From Tetracentron sinense (lineage: Eukaryota; Streptophyta; Magnoliopsida; Trochodendrales; Trochodendraceae), in the NCBI GenBank assembly GCA_015143295.1, contig CM026568.1, forward strand, positions 33,178,441 through 33,242,440: a stretch of 64,000 nucleotides of DNA. The letters run 5' to 3'. Positions 48,455-58,831 of this stretch are shown piece by piece (position 1 is the first letter of the stretch; the number at the start of each line of letters is the position of its first letter). Under the pieces are notes generated by a model. The model saw only the letters and a list, made by a program, of their open reading frames with translations. It had not been told where the DNA came from and made no database searches. The translations under genes were made by a program, and so were the position numbers.

Positions 48455-48612
48455 CTCTCGATAGTACATACTATCGAGAGCTACACCCTTGGATTTTCAA
48501 TCTAACCGATTCAGGCATTAAGTGGGCCTTCATTTAAATCACATGAGGAGATATGGAGACATTGGATTCTCAATCCAAGGGCGCAGCTCTCGATAGTAGG
48601 TACTATGGAGAG
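48455..48612. mobile_element. Foldback repeat whose two ends are themselves palindromes
   Basis: The left end (48455-48480) is CTCTCGATAGTA, CA, TACTATCGAGAG, a 12-bp perfect palindrome with a 2-base loop. The right end (48587-48612) is CTCTCGATAGTA, GG, TACTATGGAGAG, the same with one mismatch. Inside, CTTGGATT and AATCCAAG also pair. The whole of about 158 bp can fold either as one long hairpin or as two end hairpins. No coding content. Confidence 0.75.
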
Positions 48613-49294
48613 TTTTTTATCACTTTCCTTTTTCTTATTAGGTTTTGCATGAGTTCCCTGTGCAGACCACCACAAAATCATTGTCTTCACGCCCCCAAAA
48701 ACGAGACTACAATACAAGACAGTGGGCTAGAAAAATCATTCCTTTACACTTGTTTTTCATTTTTCTCTATTAGAGAAAAACTTTTGTCTTTTTTATTTTT
48801 ATAGTTTTAAGTTTACACTCATTTTTTTTCTTCTAAATGTCATGAATTTATGTAGATAGAATCACGACTAATGATAAAATAAATGACATAATATTATTAG
48901 TCGTGGAAAAATGGAAAATCACTATCATTCCGAGCATCACCCTAGCATAATTCTATAAAAAAAAGCATGCATTGTTCGATATATATATCCAAAAGTTGAG
49001 TACACCCACCATTAGATGAGTTCAACACTCTACTTTGTTTTGGGGTGTTCTTAATCATACCTATAGAAAAACTGATTTATTGATTATTTTTGGATGATTT
49101 ACATTGACCCTAAATAGGGTTTATATAGATTTAACAAGATAGACTTTTATGGAAAGTAAATCAACCCAATCTAATCATACCTAATCAAATCTAATCTACC
49201 CTTGATTGATGATAATCTAATATTGTGATGAGATACTTGATGATTTAGTGTATCTCATTTACCTTATTACAATACTCTTCTATATTCTCTAATA

Positions 49295-50032
49295 TTCCCC
49301 CTCAAACATATGGGGATTGAAAAATCTCCCCATGTTTGTCTCTAGTAGAAATCCGCTTAATACATCTTGATCTCCACTTGACACCACTGGATCTTCATTG
49401 TGCTTGATTGATCTACATGTCATGATGTTTGCTGCTTTAAATTGCGTGCTATGATGCGTCCACATTTGAGTACCCTGGATTTGTTGCCATGTCGTGAAGA
49501 AGGGGCCTCTAACGGGCCTGAAAATGGGTCTATGGGCCAAGAAAATCAGTCTTTAAAAGACTTGAAATGGGCCTCTATGGGCCAAAAATACAAGCCTCTT
49601 GGGCTTGATAAGTTGATTGCATGGATCAATGAAGATGAGCCTCGATGGGCTTAAATTGGGCCTCTATGGGCCTCAAATAATAGTCTCTATGGACTAGAAA
49701 TAATGGTCTCTATGGACCTAAATTAACCTCATGGGTCAAAGATGGGGCCTCTAATGGGCCAAAATGGGAGCCTCTAATGGGCATGAAATAAAGACATCCA
49801 TGGGCTTAGAGAACATAACTGAAGATAGCATAGATGGAGGACTTTTAATGCAAGGAGAAGCTTACATTGATATGTGTTTGACGAGATACACAACATCCCA
49901 AGATCAGTCATGTAGCAAGTGGTGGTGGAGCCATAATGACAAAAAAAAAATACAAGAGGACGAAGGCAGGCTTAGCAACTTTCGGATGCAATAATCAGAA
50001 TTGCCAGATGAGCTGGCAACATGATTGGATGG
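49295..50032 (-). other. Internal TRIM DNA with GGGCCTCTATGGGCC repeats
   Basis: Between the 3' LTR and the CACTA insertion, the words GGGCCTCTATGGGCC, GGTCTCTATGGACC and relatives recur about every 30-40 bp from 49500 to 49810. No protein can be supported; the open frames here follow the repeat. Confidence 0.55.
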
Positions 50033-50204
50033 CACTACTTGAAAATGGGGTAAAAACGATATTCAAAAGGCGGAAAAAACGACGGATTAAGGCTCTCGTT
50101 AATTATACGGCGGCTTACGTAAGTCGTCAACGTGCAAACGCAATAAACGACTGCTCATGGCAGTCGTTCTTTGCCCTTAAGCAAATTTCCCCTCTTTTAT
50201 ACGA

Positions 50205-50360
50205 ATATAACCCTAACCCTAACTGTTTCTCTCTCTCGGTTTCTTCCTCTCTCTCTCTCTCTCGGTTGCTCTGCTCTCGGTTTCTTCCTCTCTCGGCTGC
50301 TTTCTCTCTCGGTTTCCCCTCTTGCCGCTGCCGTTTTGATTATCCATCTCCCGTTTTGAT
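50205..50360 (+). promoter_or_regulatory. Telobox plus CT-rich leader inside the CACTA left end
   Basis: AACCCTAACCCTAAC is followed by a long CTCTCTCGG pyrimidine-rich tract, the arrangement seen at transcription starts of many plant genes. TTTTATACGAATATAA just upstream could supply a TATA-like element. It probably drives the element's own plus-strand transcript; a donor-like border is not certain. Confidence 0.45.
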
Positions 50361-51781
50361 TTGTCAACTTATTGTTTTGTTAGATAAAGCTGAGTGCTGC
50401 TTGTCTTTCCAATTTACCTCTTGCTTTAATTATTTCTTTTTTCATTGTAGGCGATCTGAAGCTACTTGTTTGTGTATATAGTTGTTGAATATTATTGCTG
50501 TTTGATCAATTACCGAGCATTGCTGTCACTTTAGGTTTTGATTGGGTTCTCTATTTATATTTTATACTCCTGTGTGTATTATATCGAATGTGTAACTGGT
50601 TTTTCCGTGTTAGGTAAATATTTTACTTTACTTTTTGGAATATGATTTTCAATTTTCTATCAATAATTATTATTTTTTCTTCTCGTTTGGTAAATATGAT
50701 CTTCATCTGCGTAAAGGGGCTGGAGAAGGTGAACATTAGGCTAGATCTCATTGCACATTGGTTTATGTGTAAGCTGGATACAGATTTGTTGCATGCTAGG
50801 ATACATCAATAACTGTTTGCTTCCAAGTTTCTGATTGTTTAAGATTTTATTAGCCCCATTAATGATTCTCAAGGTGGATAGGAACCCAACAAGATCTGAA
50901 ATTTTTTCCCTCATTGATTCGTTTCTCTTCTTGGATCTAGAAAATGATGTAGAATTGCTTTACTTGGGAAAGTTTCTTTCTTTTGGATACATATCTAGTT
51001 TAGTATTTTGTATGCTTGTGTATAAAAAAGTTAAATGTAGTTTTATTCTTATTATTATTTTACCTTTTTCATTGTTTAATTTTTGTAGATGCTATTTTAG
51101 AGAGGACTGTTGAAGCAGACATTGTAGCTGTAGCGATCTGGTTTTGGGGGTTTTTTCAGGGTTTTATGCTCCAAATCGATGCTTGTTTGGATACAAGGTT
51201 AAAGTTATCCAATGAAACACTTATCCTGGATAAAGAGAATGAGAAGAGAGAACCGTTTTGACCTAAGAGAAAACAACTTAACTTGTTAGGTCGCGAGACA
51301 CTGAATCGGACTGTTCTCAATTCTCATTTCAAAGCTCGATCTAGGGTTTCTCTATTCGTTTTGGGCGAAAATTAAAGAATTTCAATTTTCAGGTCAGATC
51401 TCAGATTTTCATCTCTTTTTGATGTATTTATGCATTTCTGTGATTCTCTTTAGACAGATGTCTTGTTTATGGATTTCTATCGTGTAAGAACACTCATTTG
51501 TGAGAATCTATAGATGTTTATTAGATTTGTTTTCGTTCATGATAAAAGGGGTGCCGAGAACTATTTTCCGGTGGGAAATCGTTTTCTGCGTGTTTGGGAT
51601 GCCGGAAAATTCATTTTCTGCTGGAAATTTTCTTTCCAAAACCCACTTCAAGTTCCTTCTTTAGAATTGGTAGTTTTGTATTTTAAATGTCTATGTTTTT
51701 CTTCCTTGGGCAAATTATGTATCTTTTTCATACTAATTTTTTAAAATTTTAGTTTTGATGTGATTCTATAGTGTCTAGTCT

Positions 51782-51940
51782 AGGAAGCACGGGTATGGCG
51801 ACACTTAGATATGGCGATACGATACGGGTACGGCGATACGGCTGAAATTATGAAAAACAGCTAAGTTTTACCTTAGAGCGCCGTATCCGATACGGCGATA
51901 CGGGTACGTTTCCATTTTCAAAGTATCCGTGCTTCCCAGG
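51782..51940. mobile_element. Foldback MITE nested in the CACTA element
   Basis: TIRs are GGAAGCACGGGTA at the left and TATCCGTGCTTCC at the right. Internal arms repeat GGCGATACGGGTACGG and its complement. Flanks GTCTAGTCT and GTCTAGTTG give a possible 9-bp duplication (7 of 9). It is non-coding. Confidence 0.68.
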
Positions 51941-53790
51941 GTCTAGTTGACACTCAAATAATCTGTTATTAGTGGCGAATTGCATTCGCAGAAATGGCTG
52001 CATTATTCTAGGAGTTTTTAGAAAACCAAAGCTCTATTTCTATATATTCATCAAAGGTCTATGATTTTCCCACTTTGCAGATCTTGGGTGATTTCTAATA
52101 TTGAATTTTGAAGTACACTGAATCACAAGCGGACGAAAATGCAGGTCAGTGACTATACCTACTAGATTACTGTTCTTTATGTGTGAATCTGGCCGACGTC
52201 TCTCTCTCGCCGTCCCTCTGGCCTCTGGTCGTCGGCCATCTTCTCTCTCCTTTTCGTCTTCTGAGTCAGGTACATCTCCTCTCGGTTGATCACTCGTTTA
52301 TTTCATATTCACATGCATCTCAATCCTTCAATCTCTCTATATAATCTGACATCTTAGGATATATTTTAACTGTTAGGAGTATCCATGAAATGCATACTCC
52401 AAATTTGTTTCCTTGATTCCCTCCATCCTTCAATCTCTCTATATAGGTGGGATTTCCATTGGTTCTCTGTTGATTCCATACATTGTAGTTGTAGAATTTA
52501 TAGGAAAAATGAAGGGATACTAAAGAAATAAGACAATGATGTGTCATCCCGCACCTTCGCAGGCCATCTCTCTCTCATGTTGTATTTTGAGGGGATTTGA
52601 ACGCGGTGGCATGTAAGAACTTATTGTGGGTGTAGAGAAATGGATGGTAGTGATCTTTTGGGGGTTTCCTCATAGCCCATCTGATTACATATGTAATTTA
52701 TTTTCCCATTTGGGTTTTTCAGATCTTAATTTTCCAAAACCAGAGATTTTATTCCTCTTCTTTTCAAATTTGTTTACAGTAAATATATAAAAATCAGCCC
52801 ATCTTCAGTCCTTATGTGCATCTGATTATAGATATAGATTTTTTTTCCTTTCTATTTGGGTTTTCCAGATATTAACTTTGCAAAAACAGAGATTTTACTC
52901 CGCTTATTTTCAGATCTGTTTACAGTCAAAAGAAAAAAAACCAAAAGATGAGTAGAGTTAAAAACATTCCCACATCTTGATTGATCGATGATGTGTTTGT
53001 GTGGTATTTCATGCCAAGCTTTGAAACAATGTGTTATTGGGTTATGGACGGTGAATTACGTTTTCCATGCCACTTGCTATAAACCAATTCTAATTACAGG
53101 TTTATCAAAAACTGTTGTTTAATGTTGAAACTGTGAGTGTATTTTCATGAAGTGGATTGACTATGTACAGAGTACTTATACTTATCCAGTCTTATGCTCT
53201 CTTTTTTAGACCTCTTGATAGCTATTTTATTCTGTTTCCTCCTAATGACATCTAAGTTAGTATTATTTAGCAGATTTGATGCATAGTATAGTTAGTTCTA
53301 TTATTTCAATTCCGAAACAAGCATGGCTGACTGTTAACTTGAAAATCTAATTAAATATCTATGAAAAAAAGGGTAGCACATAATCTAATTAAATATCTAA
53401 GGTGATCTTGGAAATATTGAAGTAGCCAAGGAAAGAAGAGTAGCTATCATTTTGATGCTTGTTGAGACTGGCTTTGTTTTTGTTGATTTTTTTTTGCTGG
53501 TATTTTCTTGGCATGATTTTCTAGCATGATTTCCTTAGCTACTTCCACATTTTCTAAGATGTGATTTTTTTTAATTGATGTTGTTGTGATTGAAGCTCCC
53601 CTCCACATTCCATTTCCCATGTCCCTGCCTTTTTTGTTTAATTAAGTGAGTAGATATAATAAGGGTGATGCTAAGTGAACTCCCCTAATCCTAACCCTTG
53701 TATGGTAAAAATATGGTAAACTAGATTCTATATAAGGTAATAAAGAAACCAACATACTCTTTGCAGCATCTAGAAGCAAGTTGAATGCCT

Positions 53791-54242
53791 TCAACTGTTT
53801 TTACTATTACTACTACTACCAGAACTCCCAGCATCCCCTGAAGAACCCCCAAAACGAGATTCTTCTTCCTTCATAGACTCAACATACTCAATACTAACAT
53901 TTTGAATCTCAGAATCCTCATCAGATTTAAATTCCCTAACAACATCAGATCCTTCCACAGGCACATCAGAGGAAGAATCTCTCTTCTCCTGCTCCCCATC
54001 ATCATCCCCTTCAAAGGGGTGATTATGATGGTCCTGAGAAGCAGGAGAACTGAGGTCACCACCATCACTTTCCTTCTCATCATGAGATTTCAGATCATCA
54101 CTTCATAACATAGTGGAAAACAGCAGATTGAGATGAAAGGAATCAAACTAACAGATACCCATATGATGTGTGTACTTTCGGGAGGATCCAAACGATCAAG
54201 TTCAATCAGGGTTCGAGCGAGGAGGAGAGTCTTGCCAATGTC
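53791..54242 (-). pseudogene. Exon-like gene fragment(s) inside the CACTA element, acidic C-terminus
   Basis: On the minus strand a frame from 54100 to 53791, behind an AG acceptor, encodes about 102 acidic, serine-rich residues (DDLKSHDEKESDGGDLSS; ending SGSSSNSKNS and TGA). Upstream, 54242-54159, between an ACAG acceptor and a GT donor, reads DIGKTLLLARTLIELDRLDP. The two pieces do not join in phase as read, so one border is wrong or the copy is broken. The composition is unlike transposase and suggests a captured host gene. I cannot name the source; the GKTLLLART string is only weakly P-loop-like. Confidence 0.4.
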
Positions 54243-54303
54243 CTGTTAGCAAAAAACAAGGCCTGGGGTCCCCTCCGTACTCTTGGCCGTGAAGAAGAAG
54301 AAG

Positions 54304-54400
54304 GTGACGTTTGGTAATACTAATCTAAATAGGTAGAGTTTATTTGAAAATCGAGCTTATTTAGACTTTAGGTTGTTAAGTTAAAAGTTAATGGATGTCT
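54304..54400. mobile_element. Half of a Tourist-like MITE
   Basis: GGTGACGTTTGGTAATACTA, then TCTAAATAGGTAGAG and TTAGGTTGTTAAGTTAAAAG, matches the left half of the complete MITE at 46263-46555. The right half is missing. Confidence 0.75.
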
Positions 54401-54779
54401 ATACATTTGACTACATAAAATTAATATACGTGTATGTATATGAGACGTTGGATGAGAGATCTAGGACGGAGATTTGCTAGCATGCGCCTAGTATTCTCTT
54501 CGGATTCGAAAAGGCTTGGATACCAAAAACAGGGAGACTGTTATTGGAGGAGAGTGTTGGCTAGCAAAATCATATTTTAAAATATGAACACTAAGTTCAT
54601 ATTTTATTAGAGAGCAGGAACATGGAGAAAGGAACAGTTCAGAAGTCAGCATACATCTCCACAGTCCACATTCTCTCTCTCTCATCTTTCAAAATAAAAT
54701 TTTCTTTCTTTCATGAAATCAAACTCTGAAATCTCATGATTCTCTCACATGGGTCTTCTCTGGAATCCAAGATTACTGT

Positions 54780-55060
54780 ACAGTAACAATCTTCAATTCA
54801 GTTAAGAGGTACACATAAAAGACCCACAATGAAGGCCAATTCGCTAAGGCAAGGGAGTACCTCTCCTTCTTCCTCTTTCGACCATTCCTCCAAATTATGC
54901 ATGTTCCAGAAGGTGAGCTTAGCTAGTGAAGGAAATCCCTTCACTATGCCTTCACCACTGTACAACTCCTTCCCAATGTATTTCACACAATCTAAACAAT
55001 TTATCCAGAGATCCTTGAGGTGCTGTAGTTGCCCAAGTGGCGGGAGGTGTTCTTTTTTCT
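54780..55060 (-). pseudogene. NLR (CC-NB-LRR) leucine-rich-repeat fragment captured in the CACTA element
   Basis: On the minus strand one frame reads LPPLGQLQHLKDLWI, CVKYIGKELYSGEG, then VKGFPSLAKLTFWNMHNLEE and EEGEVLPCLSELAF. The order PPLGQLxxLKxLxI, then VKxIGxExYG, then FPSLxxLxFxxMxxLEEW is the standard repeat string of RGA/R1-type CC-NB-LRR resistance proteins. Only about 80-90 residues are present, with no NB-ARC, and the frame stops soon after. This is a piece of a host immune-receptor gene carried by the transposon, not a working gene. It lies antisense to the TNP1-like exon. Confidence 0.8.
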
Positions 55061-55956
55061 AGTAACGAGATGTGTCGTAATATATAAATGACTAATATCC
55101 AGATTATATATTGCTAGTGTGTATTGTGCAGCATTACTGAAGCTATTAGCAAAATACAGATTTGAAAAATTAGGGATAAAACAGGCCTAGGTGCTTGGCA
55201 CCTTCCTACATCTGTTGTATTCACATCCAACTATCCAAGTAGTGGAGACAGTACATGTATACTTCCAATATAAGTTCTAGAAATGTCCACTAAAAAAACT
55301 GAACAAACAGAGTGTAGAGAGATTCCTAATTTACCCTTGTATGCAAATGTCCACTAGAAAAACTTCACTGATAAATCAAAAGATATTTCAGTAGACTGAG
55401 ATAACCAACTCCCTTCCCCCATACACCGTCGTAAGCTTAAGAAACTCAAGCAATCTGTAATTAATATCTTAATGGGTGTTCTTTGATTTTGAATTGTGAA
55501 TTCCGGAATGTTTGTAGTTCATGTGAATGTAGGTAGATTGATAAGTCTTTTATTTGATAGGAGTGATATTAAAATCTTGGGAAATCAGATATCTATATCA
55601 AGTATGACAACAGAAATAAGCATTACTAACGGAGCTCAAAAGAAATCATCAAAAAAGCTTGAGAACAAGACCCACACAAAGCGACAACCACAGCTTCAAG
55701 CCCAACAATAGGATCAGAAACAAAACACAGAAATGAGCATCACTGCCCGTATTTGTGTATCCTCAAAATCCCAGATTGGAATCCATACTTCTGACTTAGC
55801 TATTATATATTTTTTGTAAGCTTAGCATATATGTAAAGTATCTTATTGGTTTATTTGTTATTATGGAAGCTTGACATGTAAATGATCATATTGACTACTC
55901 TTATATTGTTTTTTTAAAAATTTTATTGTTAAACAAACTCTTTTTAATGTTTGTAG

Positions 55957-56205
55957 GGAAGGCGGCATTCTCTCCCCGAGTCACCCCCAACTTCCAGGCA
56001 ATGTTTATTAAAGAATTTTAGAGGGGCAATTATTGCATTGGGACGGATTCATGGCGATGTAGCACAAAATCCTGAAGTATATAGCGTTATAGTAGATGAC
56101 ATCTATGATCAAAATACAGATTTGTATGAACGAGTGGGAACACTTGGAGATATTAGCATTGGCGAAACTATCATTTGGCCCAAATATTGTGTTAAATTTA
56201 TTTGA
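55957..56205 (+). pseudogene. TNP1 (En/Spm-like) 3' exon
   Basis: After a pyrimidine-rich intron end and AG (55955-55956), the frame reads NFRGAIIALGRIHGDVAQNP, then VYSVIVDDIY, LYERVGTLGDISIGE, TIIWPKYCVKFI and a TGA at 56203-56205. The A-x-G-R-I, V-V-DDIY, G-D-x-x-I-G and WPK spacing matches the C-terminal domain shared by plant CACTA TNP1-type proteins. Only this last exon was found; upstream exons may be lost. It sits 480 bp from the right TIR, the expected place for a CACTA gene end. Confidence 0.6.
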
Positions 56206-56404
56206 CTTTTGTATTAACATATAAATTGGTTAAGTATTTATGTTTTCATTGTTTGTGCGTGTGATTACCTCGTTTGCTTGATAATTAGAAGATGAAGTTG
56301 TGTATTGTATTGTGTGATGGGTTGGACTAAATGTATATTAAACGAATTTGCAGGTAAAATGTATAACTAACAGGTTCATTCAGGAAAAAATAGTAATTTT
56401 TTTA

Positions 56405-56689
56405 AAAAATTTTTCGTCAAAAACGACGGCTATTGGCCGTCGTTTATAATAAAATTAATTTTTTTTCAAAATAGTATTTCGCGCAATCAACGACGGCTTT
56501 AATACGCCGTTTATTTAAACGACGGCTAATGGCCGTCGTTCTTTCCGACATAATAGCGACTGCTATAGGCCGTCGTTTATGGTGAACTACACCCCCGTTC
56601 CCCACGGACTACACGACGGCCAAAGGACGTCGTAATTTTGTTTCAACGACGGGTTTAGGCCGTCGTTTTTAGCGCATTTTCACGTAGTG
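56405..56689. repeat. CACTA right subterminal repeats
   Basis: At least eight ACGACGG / CCGTCGT units, several as hairpins such as ACGACGGCTATTGGCCGTCG, lie within 280 bp of the right end. They are the presumed binding array for the element's regulatory transposase protein. Confidence 0.8.
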
Positions 56690-57473
56690 TGGCTTTATTT
56701 GCCAAATGTGGTGTTGATCCTTATCGGTGGCTTGAATGGGTAACCTTTATTAATCACTTTGAAGAGTAAAGGCTATCAATGATGCTTCTCTATCAATGGA
56801 GGACAACGGTTGAGGCTAGGCTAAATAAAAGAGAGATATGATAAAAACAAGGAAACTGTGAATATGATGAAATATAAGTAGGCACAACAGGAAAATAAAA
56901 TAAAATTCAGGTCGGATGGGCGGCAATTTGCCGCCCGTCGGAAAGGCCAACTCAATTGAGGAAGATCAATGTAACCAAAGAGAATTTTACAATAGGGTCG
57001 GACCGCCCCGCTCTGATACCATATAGAATAATTGATTTCTTGATAATAATCTTGGATGATTTACAAGAACCCTAAGAGGATTTAAATAATATTCCAAAAC
57101 TCCTAATATAGAAAGATCTCTCAAAGATAATCTTAATCTAATCATATTAAATCAAATCCTAAATTCAAACTCAATTGATATTGTCTAATTGTGAAGAGAT
57201 ACACTGATAACAGTGTATCTCATTCACTTTATTACAATAAGATATGCTCTTACCATAAAGAAAAACTGATTTCTTGATATAATAATCTTGGATGATTTAC
57301 AAGAACCTTAAGAGGGTTTAAATAATATTCCAAAACTCCTAATATAGAAAGATCTCTCAAAGATAATCTTAATTTAATCATAACAAATCAAATCCTAAAT
57401 TCAAACTTAATTGATATTGTCTAATTGTGAAAAGATACACTGATAATGATACAGTATAAGATATGCTCTAATA

Positions 57474-58549
57474 ATACCAACATTTGCTAATTATACACCA
57501 AATTTAAAACCTATTAACTACTCTCCAATTTTATTTAATTTTTAACTAAAAATATATTCGTGATTCACTTGGGTATGCATGCAGGAATCATCAATCCTTC
57601 ATGTAATCCCTCTATTAGTTCATTTGAGGTCGTTACAAAGCTAAATTTTCAATTAGATTAAGTGATTGTACAATTTTTCTAAGACACCTAGTATTACAAG
57701 AATAAATGAAAAATGAGAGGACAAAAGATAAATGAACTAATAAGAGAACAATTAATGAAGGGGATTATATAATATACCTCCAAAACTCTTGCGAGGGTTG
57801 GGTGAAAGGGTGGATGAGTCAAATGGAGCTACTGGATGTCCATGAATGCTCCAAAAAGGGCGAGGTTGGTGGACCATGGCTGTCATTGGCTTCAAAGAAG
57901 ATTCCACATCCTTCTCATCCCCATATTTTCTTCTCTTTTCATCTTCATTTCGTCATCTTGCTATAACTCCTCCCTTCCACCATTCGATACTTCCTCCAAT
58001 ATCACCATCTTATTATTAATCTTCATTCTCCTTTTCTTCTTGATCTCTCTTTTTTTTTTTTTTTTTTTTTGAAATCTTCAAATAGGTGAAAATAATAAAT
58101 AAGTTAGTCAAAAAGTGATAAATATAGAATCACGATAATTCTCCATCCATACTTCTATTAGAAATCCTCACACACCTATTCATGCAGTCCTCCGTTCCAT
58201 TACATTGATAACAGGAGCCTACCGTACAAAAAGTGCAATCATTATCAATCCTTACTGTCCGTTTACTGGGATCCACCTACAAGATTTCTAAAACAATTAT
58301 AAGTCCCATCTGATGATACTAACTACTCGAACATGTGAGGAGTATTCGTGAAAAAAAGAAAGAAGAAAAAGGTACATTCAAATGGATGGTTATTATCATC
58401 CCATCGAGCCGACCATTTGTCTAGAAGGTATCCTATGGACACTTGGGTTAGTCGAGAAATTATACCATCAGTTATCGGTGACCACTAGCAACGGTTTAGG
58501 GGGGTGGGTTGACCTCAGACAATACTCACTGAAGTCGACCAATTTGTAG
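57474..58549. other. Intergenic, no gene seen
   Basis: AT-rich DNA to the right of the nested insertions. There is a pyrimidine-rich stretch around 57890-58070 ending in a 22-base T run. The open frame across it is low complexity. Confidence 0.4.
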
Positions 58550-58831
58550 GGTCTCGGGTTATCTCTGCCAGAAAGGGCTCTTGGGGTTCCATACATTGTG
58601 CGACAGCTGGCATAAAAATGGGGAGAAGTCGTTTCATTTTCTTTCCTATGATTTTTGACTTCTCCTCATTTGATATCTCTCCCCCTTATTTTGACACACT
58701 TTACGCCACACCTTATTATGTGCAGAGAAGTCAAAATCATGGGTCTCATGATTTTGACTTCACCACTTGTACCCAATTTTATGGAATCCTGAGACAAGGC
58801 CTTTCTGGCTTCCCAGAGACAATCTGAGGCC
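58550..58831. mobile_element. Mutator-type MITE, second copy, 9-bp target duplication
   Basis: Left GTCTCGGGTTATCTCTGCCA and, inward from the right, GGCCTCAGATTGTCTCTGGG. Flanks AATTTGTAG (58541-58549) and TATTTGTAG (58832-58840) match 8 of 9. Inner arms GGGGAGAAGTC and GACTTCTCC and the ATGATTTTGAC pairs match the copy at 45052. Confidence 0.85.

Larger units (their letters stand above)
50033..56689. mobile_element. CACTA (En/Spm) transposon, non-autonomous, carrying gene fragments
   Basis: Ends: CACTACTTGAAAATGGGGT at 50033 and, inward from 56689, CACTACGTGAAAATGCGCT; both lead into AAAAACGA. The flanking bases are TGG on both sides (50030-50032, 56690-56692), the 3-bp duplication diagnostic of CACTA elements. 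Both subterminal zones (50050-50180 and 56410-56685) are packed with ACGACGGC / GCCGTCGT words, the usual transposase-binding repeats. At 6,657 bp it lacks a recognisable TNP2 catalytic transposase. Inside are a TNP1-like 3' exon (55957-56205), an LRR fragment from an NLR gene, another exon-like acidic segment, and MITEs. Confidence 0.93.
49062..57473 (-). mobile_element. TRIM-like LTR element, interrupted by a CACTA transposon
   Basis: Read on the minus strand, the 3' LTR is 49062-49294, preceded (at 49295-49305) by a purine tract GTTTGAGGGGG. The 5' LTR begins at 57023 and is adjoined by ATGGTATCAGAGC (57010-57022), the initiator Met-tRNA primer-binding site. A second LTR copy follows directly (about 57250-57473). 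The outer flanks are both ATACC (49057-49061 and 57474-57478), a perfect 5-bp target duplication. Without the CACTA insertion the element is about 1.75 kb, with about 1 kb of internal DNA lacking pol. LTR words match the TRIM at 17220 (AGATAC...GTATCTCAT, AATCAGTT), so they are the same or sister families. A gag-like string DPYRWLEWVTFINHFEE near 56712-56768 reads on the opposite strand. Confidence 0.82.

Noticed and set aside
49936-50481. 181-codon plus-strand open frame spanning the CACTA left end
   Set aside because: It crosses the transposon border at 50033 and runs through the CT-rich leader; it is an artefact of the insertion.
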